Source: Candidatus Sedimenticola sp. (ex Thyasira tokunagai) (GTDB lineage Bacteria; Pseudomonadota; Gammaproteobacteria; Chromatiales; Chromatiaceae). Taken from it: DNA of 64,000 bases. Within the stretch, counting starts at the first letter, position 1; each line of letters begins with the position of its first letter. Made by a program: the position numbers and the translations under genes. A model generated the notes under the pieces. That model searched no databases, was not told the DNA's origin, and was given only the letters and a program-made list of their open reading frames with translations. This document shows positions 26,710 to 35,654 of this stretch, piece by piece. The stretch is from the NCBI GenBank assembly GCA_037318855.1, contig CP134874.1, positions 3,658,598 to 3,722,597 on the forward strand, written 5' to 3'.

Positions 26710-27717
26710 TTACTGCCTGAACTCACTCAGCAACTTCTGCATCCTGCTGAATAGCGCTTTGGAGTAGGAGCCGTTATCACCCAGCACTTCGACGGCCCTA
26801 TCTGTGGCTGCCCGCCACTTATCCATATCATCCAGTGCAGGGGTGTTGAATTGAATACCCTGATTTTTCAGCGCCTGACGGGCGTTGATATTATCTTTTC
26901 GATTCTGAGTATTGATCTTGCGGAAAACATCACGCAACTCCTGCTCAAGGGTCTCACGATCACCATTGGATAGTTTCTTAAGGGCCTTCTCATGAATCAC
27001 CAGACTGGCATAGAGATAGAGCAGAGGAATATCGGTAAGATGCTTAATGCGTGTATGCCACTGCAGGGTAATGGCACCGATAGGTGATGTGCCCACAGTA
27101 TTGATCAGGCCGGTCTGAAGGCCGGTGAGGACATCGGTCAGCGGCAGTGAAATGGGTGAGACACCCACTGCCTTAAAAGCGTGTTGACTGATGGGATCGC
27201 CCTCAGGTGCCCATACTTTCTGTTGTTGCAGGTCAGCCAGGTTATTGAGCCGGCTGTTTGACATCAGATAGGCAAAGCCTCCTTCACTAAGCCCGTAACT
27301 GATGAAACCCCGTTTTTTAAGACCCGCTTCAATCTGCGGATCCATCGATTGACGTACATGATCAACCTCTTCATAAGAGCGGAAGAGAAAGGGCAGGCTG
27401 TAGAGATTGAGATCGGGATTGATCGCCGCCAGACCACCACCGGTGATCGCCCCACCGTGGAGCTGACCGACACGGATCTTACGCATCAAACTCTTATCAT
27501 TACCCATCACCCCACCGGGGTAGAAACGCAGTTTGACCCGCCCCTCTGTCTTCTCATCGATCACTTTTGCAGCCTGACGCATACTCTTCATCCAGTAGGT
27601 GCCGTCAGGAACCAGTGTCGCAATCTTCAGTTTGGTTGCCTGAACCTGGGGTGAGATCAGCGTGGAAAGCATCAGTGCAATCCCCACAAGCAGATGATAA
27701 TGATTAGAAGAAGTCAT
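26710..27717 (-). CDS. dctP: TRAP transporter solute-binding protein (DctP family)
   Basis: 335 residues from ATG 27717 (MTSSNHYHLLVG); a longer start at 27738 would sit deeper in the upstream gene. A signal peptide ends near VQATKLK. The DctP fold is shown by ATLVPDGTYWMKSMRQAAKVIDEKTEGRVKLRFYPGG, the VWAPEGDPISQHAFKAVG hinge and the GLQTGLINTVGTSP segment. The conserved carboxylate-binding Arg of classic DctP proteins is not obvious, so the ligand may not be a simple organic acid. It overlaps the tatT gene by 14 bases. Confidence 0.88.
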   Translation of the reverse strand: MTSSNHYHLLVGIALMLSTLISPQVQATKLKIATLVPDGTYWMKSMRQAAKVIDEKTEGRVKLRFYPGGVMGNDKSLMRKIRVGQLHGGAITGGGLAAINPDLNLYSLPFLFRSYEEVDHVRQSMDPQIEAGLKKRGFISYGLSEGGFAYLMSNSRLNNLADLQQQKVWAPEGDPISQHAFKAVGVSPISLPLTDVLTGLQTGLINTVGTSPIGAITLQWHTRIKHLTDIPLLYLYASLVIHEKALKKLSNGDRETLEQELRDVFRKINTQNRKDNINARQALKNQGIQFNTPALDDMDKWRAATDRAVEVLGDNGSYSKALFSRMQKLLSEFRQ

Positions 27718-28552
27718 CAGCAAGCAACTCCTTGGCACGACGTTGGGCGATGGTATTACTCAGGGTGAGATCATGAACCAGAGGGTCGGCTGCGATAACC
27801 TCTTGCAGCAGGCGGTCGTGGAGTGCCTGATCAAACACCAGGCGGGCATAGCTGCGGGCATACTCCACCTTGATGATCAGATCTCTGCCGCTGGAATAGA
27901 CAATAGCCTGTTCAAAATGGAGACGTCCGGTTTCCGGCTTGCCACCCAATTGTGGGGGAAGCTGAGAATGCATGATACCGAGATAGAGCTGGGCACGCCC
28001 TTTGGCATGGGCGGAATCACTATCCACCACCCACTGCAATAACATCTCGACCCTGGGTAGATCGGCGATAGCATTCCAGTCATCGCTGTGAGCCCTGATC
28101 CACCCCGCCCAACTGGAGGCGTAGGCGTAGATCGATTTGATATGGGCAGGATCGAGGGTGTTAACGGCTGGGATAAAGTCATCAAAAGGGGCATGCTCCA
28201 GACTGCAGAACCTGGGCTCTTTGCCACACATCGCCTTGCGGGCGTAGTTGAGGGCACGACTGCTCAAACGCTTACCGCGTACAGGATCTTCGATCAACCC
28301 GGAGGCGTAGGCACCGTAGAGGTTGGCCCCGGCGATGAGCATGTCGGTATCATCCGGGGAGGCTTCGATCAGGCTGTCGAGCAACAGCAGATAGGCGGGG
28401 GCACCGGCCCGCACGGTATCGGGGTCATCCTGGTTCAGCATCGCGCTTGCCAGATTGTCGGCCATGCGCTGAGTGGCAAAGGAGGCACAGCCCGCCACAG
28501 AGACCAGCAGCAACGCTGTCACTAGAGTGCGTAGTGTTGAACCGATAATCAT
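27704..28552 (-). CDS. TatT-like TPR lipoprotein partner of the TRAP transporter
   Basis: 282 residues from ATG 28552, which has GGCGGAG just upstream. A lipoprotein signal (LLLVSVAGC) anchors it at the membrane. The rest is helical with TPR-like repeats, including a cysteine pair in ARKAMCGKEPRFCSLEH. TatT proteins form hexameric rings that accept the ligand-loaded binding protein (TatP) in tetratricopeptide-associated TRAP systems described in Treponema. Its place as the first gene of the TatT-DctP-DctQ-DctM set supports this. A hydrophobic ligand is a reasonable inference. Confidence 0.82.
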   Translation of the reverse strand: MIIGSTLRTLVTALLLVSVAGCASFATQRMADNLASAMLNQDDPDTVRAGAPAYLLLLDSLIEASPDDTDMLIAGANLYGAYASGLIEDPVRGKRLSSRALNYARKAMCGKEPRFCSLEHAPFDDFIPAVNTLDPAHIKSIYAYASSWAGWIRAHSDDWNAIADLPRVEMLLQWVVDSDSAHAKGRAQLYLGIMHSQLPPQLGGKPETGRLHFEQAIVYSSGRDLIIKVEYARSYARLVFDQALHDRLLQEVIAADPLVHDLTLSNTIAQRRAKELLADDFF

Positions 28553-28635
28553 GACTCCGCCTGGGATGGTTTCACTTAAGTATAGGTCATGGACACCCAT
28601 AGATTGATCTACCATTAGGTCACATGAAATCCGCC

Positions 28636-28715
28636 TGTAGGAGCCCCGCCCTCGGGGCGATGGAATATGGCATGGCCTGTGCCACGTTTATCGTGGCGAG
28701 GGCACCACTCCTACA
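28636..28715. repeat. REP-like palindrome (copy 6), variant stem
   Basis: TGTAGGAGCCCCGCCCTCGGGGCGA at left and TCGTGGCGAGGGCACCACTCCTACA at right. The outer ends match the family, but the inner stem uses a different GC-rich sequence. It lies in the gap between the TRAP operon and sbcC. Confidence 0.75.
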
Positions 28716-28777
28716 GGATAGGGGGGCACCTGTAGATCGAGGATACCCATAAATATCGGATAAATAGAGGTACCCGA

Positions 28778-31700
28778 CTAAGGATTTCCCAGGGTCACCA
28801 CCCGGCTCCTGCCGCCACCGAGCTTCTCCACCGCCACCCTGACACCGATTTGCTCCACCAGCATCGGCACATGAGAGATGACACCGACCTTGCGGCCGAG
28901 GGATTGCAGGGTGTCGAGGCTGTCGATGGCGATTTCGAGGGTCTCCTGATCGAGGCTGCCGAAACCCTCATCGATAAACAGCGACTCCACCTGGGTGGTG
29001 CTGGAGGAGAGCGATGCCAGACCCAGCGCCAACGCCAGGGAGACAAGAAAGCTCTCGCCACCGGAGAGGCTGTGTACACTGCGCACCTCATCACCCATAT
29101 CGGTATCGATCACCTGCAGTTCGAGATCACTCCCCGGCACCCGTTCCAGACGGTAGCGACGGGCAAGATCGAGGAGATGGGCATTGGCATAACCGAGCAG
29201 TGAGTCGAGGGTGAGGCTCTGGGCAAAGGTACGGAATTTCTTGCCGTCATGGGAGCCGATCAGCTCGCTCAATCCAGCCCATAGCTGCCACTGCTGCTGT
29301 TGCTGCTGTAACTGAAGCTGCAACTCACTGGATGAGCGGCGTCTGTCATCATCCTGTTTGAGCTCAGTCAGGGTGGAGACAAGCTCCTGCCACGTTGCCT
29401 CCAGCTGGGTATTGACGGCTTCAACCGCTTCTATCGCTTTTTCCCGGGCCTCTTGCGGTCTACCTTGCTCATGGGCCGTAAGGCGCTGTTGGCGCTCACC
29501 TACCAGAGTGCGGCAGTGCTCCAGCTTATCCTTTAGTGCAGCAATTGCCAGCTGCTCACCTGTCAGCCAAGACTCCTCCCGGCTGAGCAGCTGTTGCAGC
29601 TGTGGCCGGGTCAGTTCTCGTCGGCTCAATCCTTGCTCCAGCTCCTGCTCCAGCATCTGCTGCTGCTCTTTCCGGCGTTTCACTGCCTGCTGCCAGTGCA
29701 CCACACCCTCTTCTGCCGCCGCCAACTTGGTAGCAAGGGTATTGAGTTGTTGCTGTACCTCTTCTTGTTGTTGACGGGCTTCGGTTACGGCACCATCCAA
29801 TTTTTTCTCTACACTAGTCACCGACTCACCTGCAAACAGCTGACCACGTGCCTGCTGCATTGACTCCATTGCTGTCTGCTCAGTCATCAGGGCGGCTTGT
29901 CTACGCTCCAGTTCGGCCTCAGCATGCTGACAGGTAACGGCGGCAGTAGCCAACTCACCCTCTGTCTGCCGTATCTGTTCGGCAAGCTCGCTGTGGCTCT
30001 GATGCTGCCGCTGCCAGGTATCAATCTCTGTTTGGCATAAAGCGGTAAAGGCGGAGGGATCGGTAGTCAGCCGCTCCTCCCACCGGTCGATTTTTTCCAG
30101 TGGAGTAGCAAGCAGTTCCTCGACCGTCACCAGCTGCTGTTGCTGCTCCACCCACCTCTCTTCAAGGCGACCATGTTGCTCCTGCGACCGACGCAGATCC
30201 GCCTCCATTCCGCTTCGCTGATTAAGCGCCTCTCTCTCCGTCTGCTGCAAGGCCTCCAGTTGCCGGCGTTCTCCATCCACCTCCTGCTGCAGCGCCATTC
30301 CTTTCTGCTCTTCTCCCTTTACTCTCTTGAGCTGCTGATCAGTGGTCTGCGCAAGGGTCTCTATTGCGCTCCTGACCGCCCCATCATTCAATGCGCCCTC
30401 GGGCTTGCCACTAAAGGCCAGGGCCTGCCAGGCCTCAACCGTCTCCAGCTCTTGGGTCTCCGCACCGGCGATACGTTTTTGAAGAGTCTCTGCTGTGGCG
30501 CCGGCTTGCTGTTGTTGACTACGGCTGGTCGCCTGCTGCTTGATCAGTCCGTCCCTCTGCTCTTCCAGTTCATCCAACCGCCGACTAAGGCTCTCCAACT
30601 GCTGATCAAAGGCACTCTCCAGTATGGTCCAGGGGTGTTCCTTTGAACCACATACCGGGCAGTGCTCTCCCTCCTTGAGCATGGCGCGCAGTGACTCCGC
30701 ATGTTCACCTTGGGCGAGAGCAGCAATATCCCGGGCACGCTTCACCTCATCCAGGACTTGGCCACTGATCTCCAGTTGCCGTGTTGCATCCTCTGCCTGC
30801 TGTTGATGATGAAGGGAGTCTTGGCGTGCCTTCTCCAAATCGTCTCTGGCATCCTGCAATTCCTGCCGGGCGACGGTGGAGCCTTGTATCAACTCACTGC
30901 CTTGTCGCACCCCGTCCTGTTGCAACTCAAGGGATTCACGCTCACTCTGGAGGCTTTTCAGAGAGTAAGTGCCCCGCTGCCGCTCCAGCGTTTTCAGGGT
31001 TGCCGTGGCCTGCTCAAGCTTCGCTTCGGCCTGCAGGTATGCCTGACATTGCTGCTCCAGTGTCGTCTCACCTTCAGTGACACGCTCCTGCAACTGCAGC
31101 CGCGCCTTCTCTGTCTGCTGCAGGGCGCCATTCAGCTTTGTGTAGCGTTCCAGCTCCGCCTCCCAGCGCCCCCACTCATCGGCAAGGGCTGCATAGGCCT
31201 GGTGGGAAGCCAGCCAATCATCCGTCTGTTGCTTCTGTCGGCGCTGTTCCTCCAGAGCCTGCTGCTGACGGCCCAAGGATTGTCCGGCAGTGACATGCCC
31301 CTTCTGCGCGCTCTGATGCTCTCCCCGTCTGGCCTCTAGTGTGTTTATCTGAGCCTCGATGCGGGTTTCCAGTTGACGACACTTTGCGAGGTCGGGTTGC
31401 GCCTGTTTCAGCGTCTCTTCCGCTATCAGCAGTTTGTCAGAGAGTAGTTTCAGGCGCTCCTCTGTCTGGCTCTTCTCTATTTTGCCGCCGGCCTCCGATG
31501 CCTTGGAATCAGCCAGCTGGTTTGTCGCTTCCGCCCACTCATTCTCCGCCCTCAAGCAAGCATCAAAGGTGCCTCGTAGGGATTGCACCTGCTCCACCTG
31601 GCGCAGCACTTCCAGGCGGGGGGCTGCAGCTTCCCAGTCAACTGTCGCCTGCTTCAAATTGCTCTCTGCACTCTGCACCTCAATCCCGAGCGCATCTGAC

Positions 31701-32506
31701 TGTCGGTACCAATCGAACACGTCCTGCAACCGTTTGGTCTCACTGAGCTGCCCCTTCCGCTCCTCCTCCAGCTGCAGCTTATCTGCTTCAAGAGCGCCTC
31801 TCTTCTCTTCAGCGAACGGGACAACGCCCTCAAGCCGACTCTCCAGTTCGCGCAGTCGAGTGGTCTCTTCGGAGGCACGTTCAAAGGCGGCCTTTGAGAG
31901 TTCGGTATAGAGACCGGTGCCGGTGATCCGTTCCAGTAGACTCGAACGATCATTGGCGGTGGCCTTGAGAAAGGCGGCAAAATCACCCTGGGCAAGCAGG
32001 ACGGAGCGACGGAATTGGTCAAAGGTGAGGCCGAGTCGTTCGCTGATCGCTTTTAGCGTCTCGCCTTTTCTCTCCCCGATCACCTGACCGGACGCCAGAT
32101 CAGTGAGCGTTATGGTCTGTGGCTGCAGCCGCCCCCCCGCCCTGTTGCGGGCGCGCCTCACCTCCCAACGGCTGCGATAGATCACGCCATCGGTACCACG
32201 AAAATCGACCTCGGCATAACCACTGCCGGTGCCACGACGAAGGATAGAGCCGACATCGTTGCTCTTTACCCGCAGCGTCTCTTCCTCATCGGCTCGACCG
32301 ATGGCGACACCATGAGCCGTTGGCAGCCGCGGCATTCTATCGAACAGCGCCAGACAGAGAGCATCAAGAAGGGTGCTTTTACCGGCACCGGTATGGCCGG
32401 TGATAACAAATAGACCGGCGTGGGCCAGCGGTGGTTGTTCCAGCGCCAGCTCAAACTCGCCGGCAAGGCTGGCCAGGTTCTCCCCCCGTATCGCCAATAT
32501 GCGCAT
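28778..32506 (-). CDS. sbcC: SbcC subunit of the SbcCD (Mre11-Rad50-like) nuclease
   Basis: 1242 residues, longer than the ~1050 of E. coli because of extended coiled coils. Walker A is GHTGAGKST (37-45). Long Gln/Glu-rich coiled-coil arms flank the zinc hook CPVCGSKEHP near residue 615. The ABC signature LSGGESFLVSLALALGL (~1145) and Walker B ESLFIDEGFGSLD (~1172) close the head. With SbcD it opens hairpins and processes blocked DNA ends. ATG overlaps the sbcD stop (ATGA), so the pair is translationally coupled. Confidence 0.96.
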   Translation of the reverse strand: MRILAIRGENLASLAGEFELALEQPPLAHAGLFVITGHTGAGKSTLLDALCLALFDRMPRLPTAHGVAIGRADEEETLRVKSNDVGSILRRGTGSGYAEVDFRGTDGVIYRSRWEVRRARNRAGGRLQPQTITLTDLASGQVIGERKGETLKAISERLGLTFDQFRRSVLLAQGDFAAFLKATANDRSSLLERITGTGLYTELSKAAFERASEETTRLRELESRLEGVVPFAEEKRGALEADKLQLEEERKGQLSETKRLQDVFDWYRQSDALGIEVQSAESNLKQATVDWEAAAPRLEVLRQVEQVQSLRGTFDACLRAENEWAEATNQLADSKASEAGGKIEKSQTEERLKLLSDKLLIAEETLKQAQPDLAKCRQLETRIEAQINTLEARRGEHQSAQKGHVTAGQSLGRQQQALEEQRRQKQQTDDWLASHQAYAALADEWGRWEAELERYTKLNGALQQTEKARLQLQERVTEGETTLEQQCQAYLQAEAKLEQATATLKTLERQRGTYSLKSLQSERESLELQQDGVRQGSELIQGSTVARQELQDARDDLEKARQDSLHHQQQAEDATRQLEISGQVLDEVKRARDIAALAQGEHAESLRAMLKEGEHCPVCGSKEHPWTILESAFDQQLESLSRRLDELEEQRDGLIKQQATSRSQQQQAGATAETLQKRIAGAETQELETVEAWQALAFSGKPEGALNDGAVRSAIETLAQTTDQQLKRVKGEEQKGMALQQEVDGERRQLEALQQTEREALNQRSGMEADLRRSQEQHGRLEERWVEQQQQLVTVEELLATPLEKIDRWEERLTTDPSAFTALCQTEIDTWQRQHQSHSELAEQIRQTEGELATAAVTCQHAEAELERRQAALMTEQTAMESMQQARGQLFAGESVTSVEKKLDGAVTEARQQQEEVQQQLNTLATKLAAAEEGVVHWQQAVKRRKEQQQMLEQELEQGLSRRELTRPQLQQLLSREESWLTGEQLAIAALKDKLEHCRTLVGERQQRLTAHEQGRPQEAREKAIEAVEAVNTQLEATWQELVSTLTELKQDDDRRRSSSELQLQLQQQQQQWQLWAGLSELIGSHDGKKFRTFAQSLTLDSLLGYANAHLLDLARRYRLERVPGSDLELQVIDTDMGDEVRSVHSLSGGESFLVSLALALGLASLSSSTTQVESLFIDEGFGSLDQETLEIAIDSLDTLQSLGRKVGVISHVPMLVEQIGVRVAVEKLGGGRSRVVTLGNP

Positions 32507-33753
32507 CAGCCCTCCTCCGTCTGAACGGACTCTAGGAGCTGATGAAAACAGTCCAGCAGCAATTGGGGCGGCGGTTCATCGTGGCTACGCCGGTAACACT
32601 GAAGAAAGACCTGCTCCGGCTGCAGCTCTTCTAGACGTGTTTCGGATTGCTTATCAGCCAAGCTGCCGCCGCTGCCGCTGTATTCAATAGTCACCTTCAG
32701 CAGACGCAACGGCAGGTCGGTGATCGCCTCCTCAATTTGACGGCGCAAGGCTGGCTCAGGCCTCTCCAGCAGCACTCGTACCTCTAGAAACGGGTAGCTA
32801 TGATGAGACATCCCATGATCAAGCTTTAGCTCTCCCAGTGCTGTTACCACCTGATCCAGTGGTGCCGCCCCCCCTTGGGGGATTCGCAAAATATCCACTT
32901 TACGTGGGATTTTCAGCGGTTCGATACGGCTGACCTTGCCCGCCACCATCTCCAGCTCGACCACCTGATGAGCGTAGTTCACTTCACTGAGAGAGAGGGG
33001 AATAGGCGAGCCGCTATAACGGATATGCTCGTGCCCCCCGACTCGCTGAGCAAGATGGAGGTGGCCGAGGGCGGCATAGACAACCGCTTCACCAAAGATA
33101 TTCACCGGCAGAGCGTGTTGGTTGCCACCGAGGATGCGCCGCTCACTCATCTCAGAGAGTTCACCACCGACCATGTAGCAGTGGCCGGTAACCACCAGCC
33201 CCTGGCTCTCACCACGATGTTCGAGTGCCAGCGCCAGAAGATCGTCATAGCGGCTGCGCACCCCTTCGATAAAGGGGTCGAGCGTTTCGTCCTCCAGATT
33301 GGGAAGATCGGCATTGCGCAGAAAAGGCATCGCCAGACACCAGGCCTCTGTCTCACCATCACGGTTGGTCAGCGGGATCAGCAGTCGCTGATAGTCCGGT
33401 GCTGCACTCCCGTTCTGCCCGATGCCGCCAATGACCGTCACACCGAGAGCATCGAGAATAGGGCTTGGCGCCTCCAGCCGGGAGGGTGAATCGTGGTTAC
33501 CCCCCGTCAGCACCAGGTCGATAGAGGGGAGTCGCCGCTTTGCCTCTACCAGAAAACGGTAGAAGAGAGAGAGTGCCGCCGTCGGTGGGTTGGCGGAGTC
33601 GAAAATATCACCGGCGACGATAAGTGCGTCTATCTGACGCTCTTCCATCCGCTCGAGCAGCCAGTCGAGAAATTTTTCGTGCTCGTAGTGGCGGGAGACC
33701 CCGTGGAGGGTATGCCCCAAGTGCCAATCAGCAGTATGGATAATGCGCAGCAT
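32506..33753 (-). CDS. sbcD: SbcD nuclease subunit (Mre11-like)
   Basis: 415 residues, normal length. It carries the metallophosphoesterase motifs in order: HTADWHLGHTL (Asp8, His10), VAGDIFDSANPP, TGGNHDSPSRL, VVTGHCY and ALGHLHLAQ. A C-terminal capping domain follows. It provides the Mn-dependent 3'-5' exonuclease and endonuclease activity of SbcCD in the cytoplasm. It is first in the sbcDC operon. Confidence 0.96.
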   Translation of the reverse strand: MLRIIHTADWHLGHTLHGVSRHYEHEKFLDWLLERMEERQIDALIVAGDIFDSANPPTAALSLFYRFLVEAKRRLPSIDLVLTGGNHDSPSRLEAPSPILDALGVTVIGGIGQNGSAAPDYQRLLIPLTNRDGETEAWCLAMPFLRNADLPNLEDETLDPFIEGVRSRYDDLLALALEHRGESQGLVVTGHCYMVGGELSEMSERRILGGNQHALPVNIFGEAVVYAALGHLHLAQRVGGHEHIRYSGSPIPLSLSEVNYAHQVVELEMVAGKVSRIEPLKIPRKVDILRIPQGGAAPLDQVVTALGELKLDHGMSHHSYPFLEVRVLLERPEPALRRQIEEAITDLPLRLLKVTIEYSGSGGSLADKQSETRLEELQPEQVFLQCYRRSHDEPPPQLLLDCFHQLLESVQTEEG

Positions 33754-33886
33754 CTATGTATTGGTAAATTCACTCTATCGGCTGCTAAGCATACCTTTTA
33801 CCGCCCGATTAAAGAATCTATTACCATCCACGCTGATTAAGATGTAGCTACACTCCCATTCGATAGTAGGTAGAATAGCCGCCAAT

Positions 33887-34531
33887 ATGCGCCGAAAATC
33901 GACTAACATTTCGCCAGTCCGTAAGCTGGCGCTTTTCTTCATAGCCCTAATAGCCCTCTATGGTGGTTATTATTGGGGAAATCGGCATGTCCCGATCAAT
34001 CAGGGACTACAGTTGATTCATCTGCTGCAAGCACCGCAGAAGATCACACCATTTGAGCTGACCGGTCCCGGTAACACTCCCTTCACTGCCGCCGATCTCA
34101 CTGGCCACTGGAGCCTGCTGTTCCTTGGCTACACCGGTGACGAGAGCGACAGCCCACACCAGCTCACCCTTGCCACCCGCATTCTCAACCGCCTGGCGGT
34201 GCAACCCAAAATTCAAAGCAGCACTGATTTTATTCTGCTGACAGTCGACCCGCTACGGGACAACCACAAGAAGCTGGCAAGCTTTGTCGGCCACTACAGC
34301 ACTGACTTTATTGCTCTGACAGGAGAGGACCAGCAGATAAGAGGGCTCGCATCTCAGCTGGGCATGAAATACCGGCAACAAATGGGAGAGAATGGCGGCT
34401 ACCGCATCATCCACAGCAGCAGCATGGCGCTGATCAACCCCAGAGGAGAACTGGTAGGGCTATTTACCGGAAGGGTGGATGCCAGTAATATCGCCTCGGA
34501 CATACAACAACTTGCGGACAGTTACCAGTAA
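33887..34531 (+). CDS. SCO1/SenC-like membrane-anchored protein lacking the copper CxxxC
   Basis: 214 residues with one N-terminal membrane anchor (about 13-31) and a thioredoxin fold facing the periplasm. The order of strands matches SCO proteins: PFELTGPGNTPFTAADLTGHWSLLFLGYT, FILLTVDPLRD, and HSSSMALINPRGELVGLF. At the metal site GYTHCPDVCP is replaced by GYTGDESDSP, so both copper-binding cysteines are absent while the later His (IIHSSS) remains. Normal SCO proteins deliver copper to cytochrome oxidase; this one cannot in the same way. Its stop overlaps the psd start (TAATG). Confidence 0.78.
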   Translation: MRRKSTNISPVRKLALFFIALIALYGGYYWGNRHVPINQGLQLIHLLQAPQKITPFELTGPGNTPFTAADLTGHWSLLFLGYTGDESDSPHQLTLATRILNRLAVQPKIQSSTDFILLTVDPLRDNHKKLASFVGHYSTDFIALTGEDQQIRGLASQLGMKYRQQMGENGGYRIIHSSSMALINPRGELVGLFTGRVDASNIASDIQQLADSYQ

Positions 34532-35460
34532 TGAAACCCAACTACAGCCCCAACATCGACGGTGAACCCTCTCTGGTTGATCGTCTCTTTGCCTTGCTGC
34601 TCTATCTGCTGCCCCACCACCTTCTCTCCCAGGGGATGCACTGGCTTACCCGCTGCCGTTGGGAACCATTGAAGGACCAGATGATTCGGGGGGCCATTCG
34701 CCTCTACAAGGTGGATATGTCACAAGCGGCCGAACCTGATCCAACTCGCTACAGCAGCTTCAATGACTTCTTCACCCGTCGCCTGCGGGATGACGCACGG
34801 CCGGCGGCGGTGGAAGAAGAGGCCATCCTCTGCCCGGTGGATGGCGCCGTAAGTCAGGCGGGCAAGATTGTTGACGGGCGAATATTCCAGGCCAAGGGGC
34901 ACGATTTTTCCCTTTATGAACTGCTCGGCGGCGATGAGGAGTGGACAGAGAAGTTTGCCGAGGGCAGCTACACCACCCTTTATCTGTCACCCCGAGACTA
35001 TCACCGTATCCATATGCCACTCTCCGGCATGCTGAAAAAAATGTTGCACGTTCCCGGCAGACTGTTCAGCGTCAGCCCTTCCACCACCCGCACCGTTCCC
35101 CGACTATTCAGCCGCAATGAGCGGTTGGTCAATCTGTTCGATACCGAAATCGGGCCGATGGCGGTAATCATGGTTGGCGCCATCTTCGTCTCCAGCATGG
35201 ATACAGTCTGGGCCGGTACCGTCACTCCCCTCTCCCAGCGGGTAACCCGTTGGAATTACACCAACGCCCCCATAGAACCGGCCTTTCTGGAGAAGGGTGA
35301 GGAGATGGGGCGCTTTAACATGGGCTCCACCGTCATTCTTCTGTTCGGCAGAGAGGCTATTGAGTGGCAGGAGCAGCTAAAACCCGGCACAGAGGTCTGC
35401 ATGGGTGAGAAGATAGCCGAGCGGCAGTCTGAGACGGATGGTGAGACTGAGGGCGATTAA
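34531..35460 (+). CDS. psd: phosphatidylserine decarboxylase proenzyme
   Basis: 309 residues. It decarboxylates phosphatidylserine to phosphatidylethanolamine at the inner membrane, using a pyruvoyl group made by self-cleavage. Family motifs seen are FNDFFTRRLRDDARP, CPVDGAVSQAG, FAEGSYTTLYLSPRDYHRIHMP (catalytic Asp/His region), and the cleavage site near residue 265 as FNMGSTVI, where LGST is the usual form and Ser becomes the pyruvoyl. It is coupled to the SCO-like gene. Its neighbourhood with a PilZ-like gene and fimX downstream recalls the pseudomonad psd-fimX region. Confidence 0.94.
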   Translation: MKPNYSPNIDGEPSLVDRLFALLLYLLPHHLLSQGMHWLTRCRWEPLKDQMIRGAIRLYKVDMSQAAEPDPTRYSSFNDFFTRRLRDDARPAAVEEEAILCPVDGAVSQAGKIVDGRIFQAKGHDFSLYELLGGDEEWTEKFAEGSYTTLYLSPRDYHRIHMPLSGMLKKMLHVPGRLFSVSPSTTRTVPRLFSRNERLVNLFDTEIGPMAVIMVGAIFVSSMDTVWAGTVTPLSQRVTRWNYTNAPIEPAFLEKGEEMGRFNMGSTVILLFGREAIEWQEQLKPGTEVCMGEKIAERQSETDGETEGD

Positions 35461-35535
35461 GGAGACTCTGATCAAGTCATGACTGCTTTACGCTGGCCAA
35501 AATCGCCCCAATTTACTCCGAAGGTCGCGCAGACT
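35461..35535. repeat. partial copy of the CTCTGATCAAGTC repeat family
   Basis: GGAGACTCTGATCAAGTC followed by TGCTTTACGCTGGCCAAAATC and CGCCCCAATT matches the right end of 11304-11463 in reverse with few mismatches. The other end was not found in the 194-base gap before epmA; the remainder holds a CGC-rich stretch without a gene. Confidence 0.65.
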
Positions 35536-35654
35536 ATCGGTTCGCCTGCAAGGCGCGGAAAGGGGCACATAGCAGGCCTATGTAACCCTTTTCACAACGC
35601 AGCAGGAGGACCGAGAGACAAGCGAGATCGGATAGTTTATTTTTTTCCGCGGCC

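Noticed and set aside
30701-31339. 212-codon plus-strand frame opposite sbcC
   Set aside because: Leu/Gln-rich mirror of the Gln/Glu coiled coil; not a gene.
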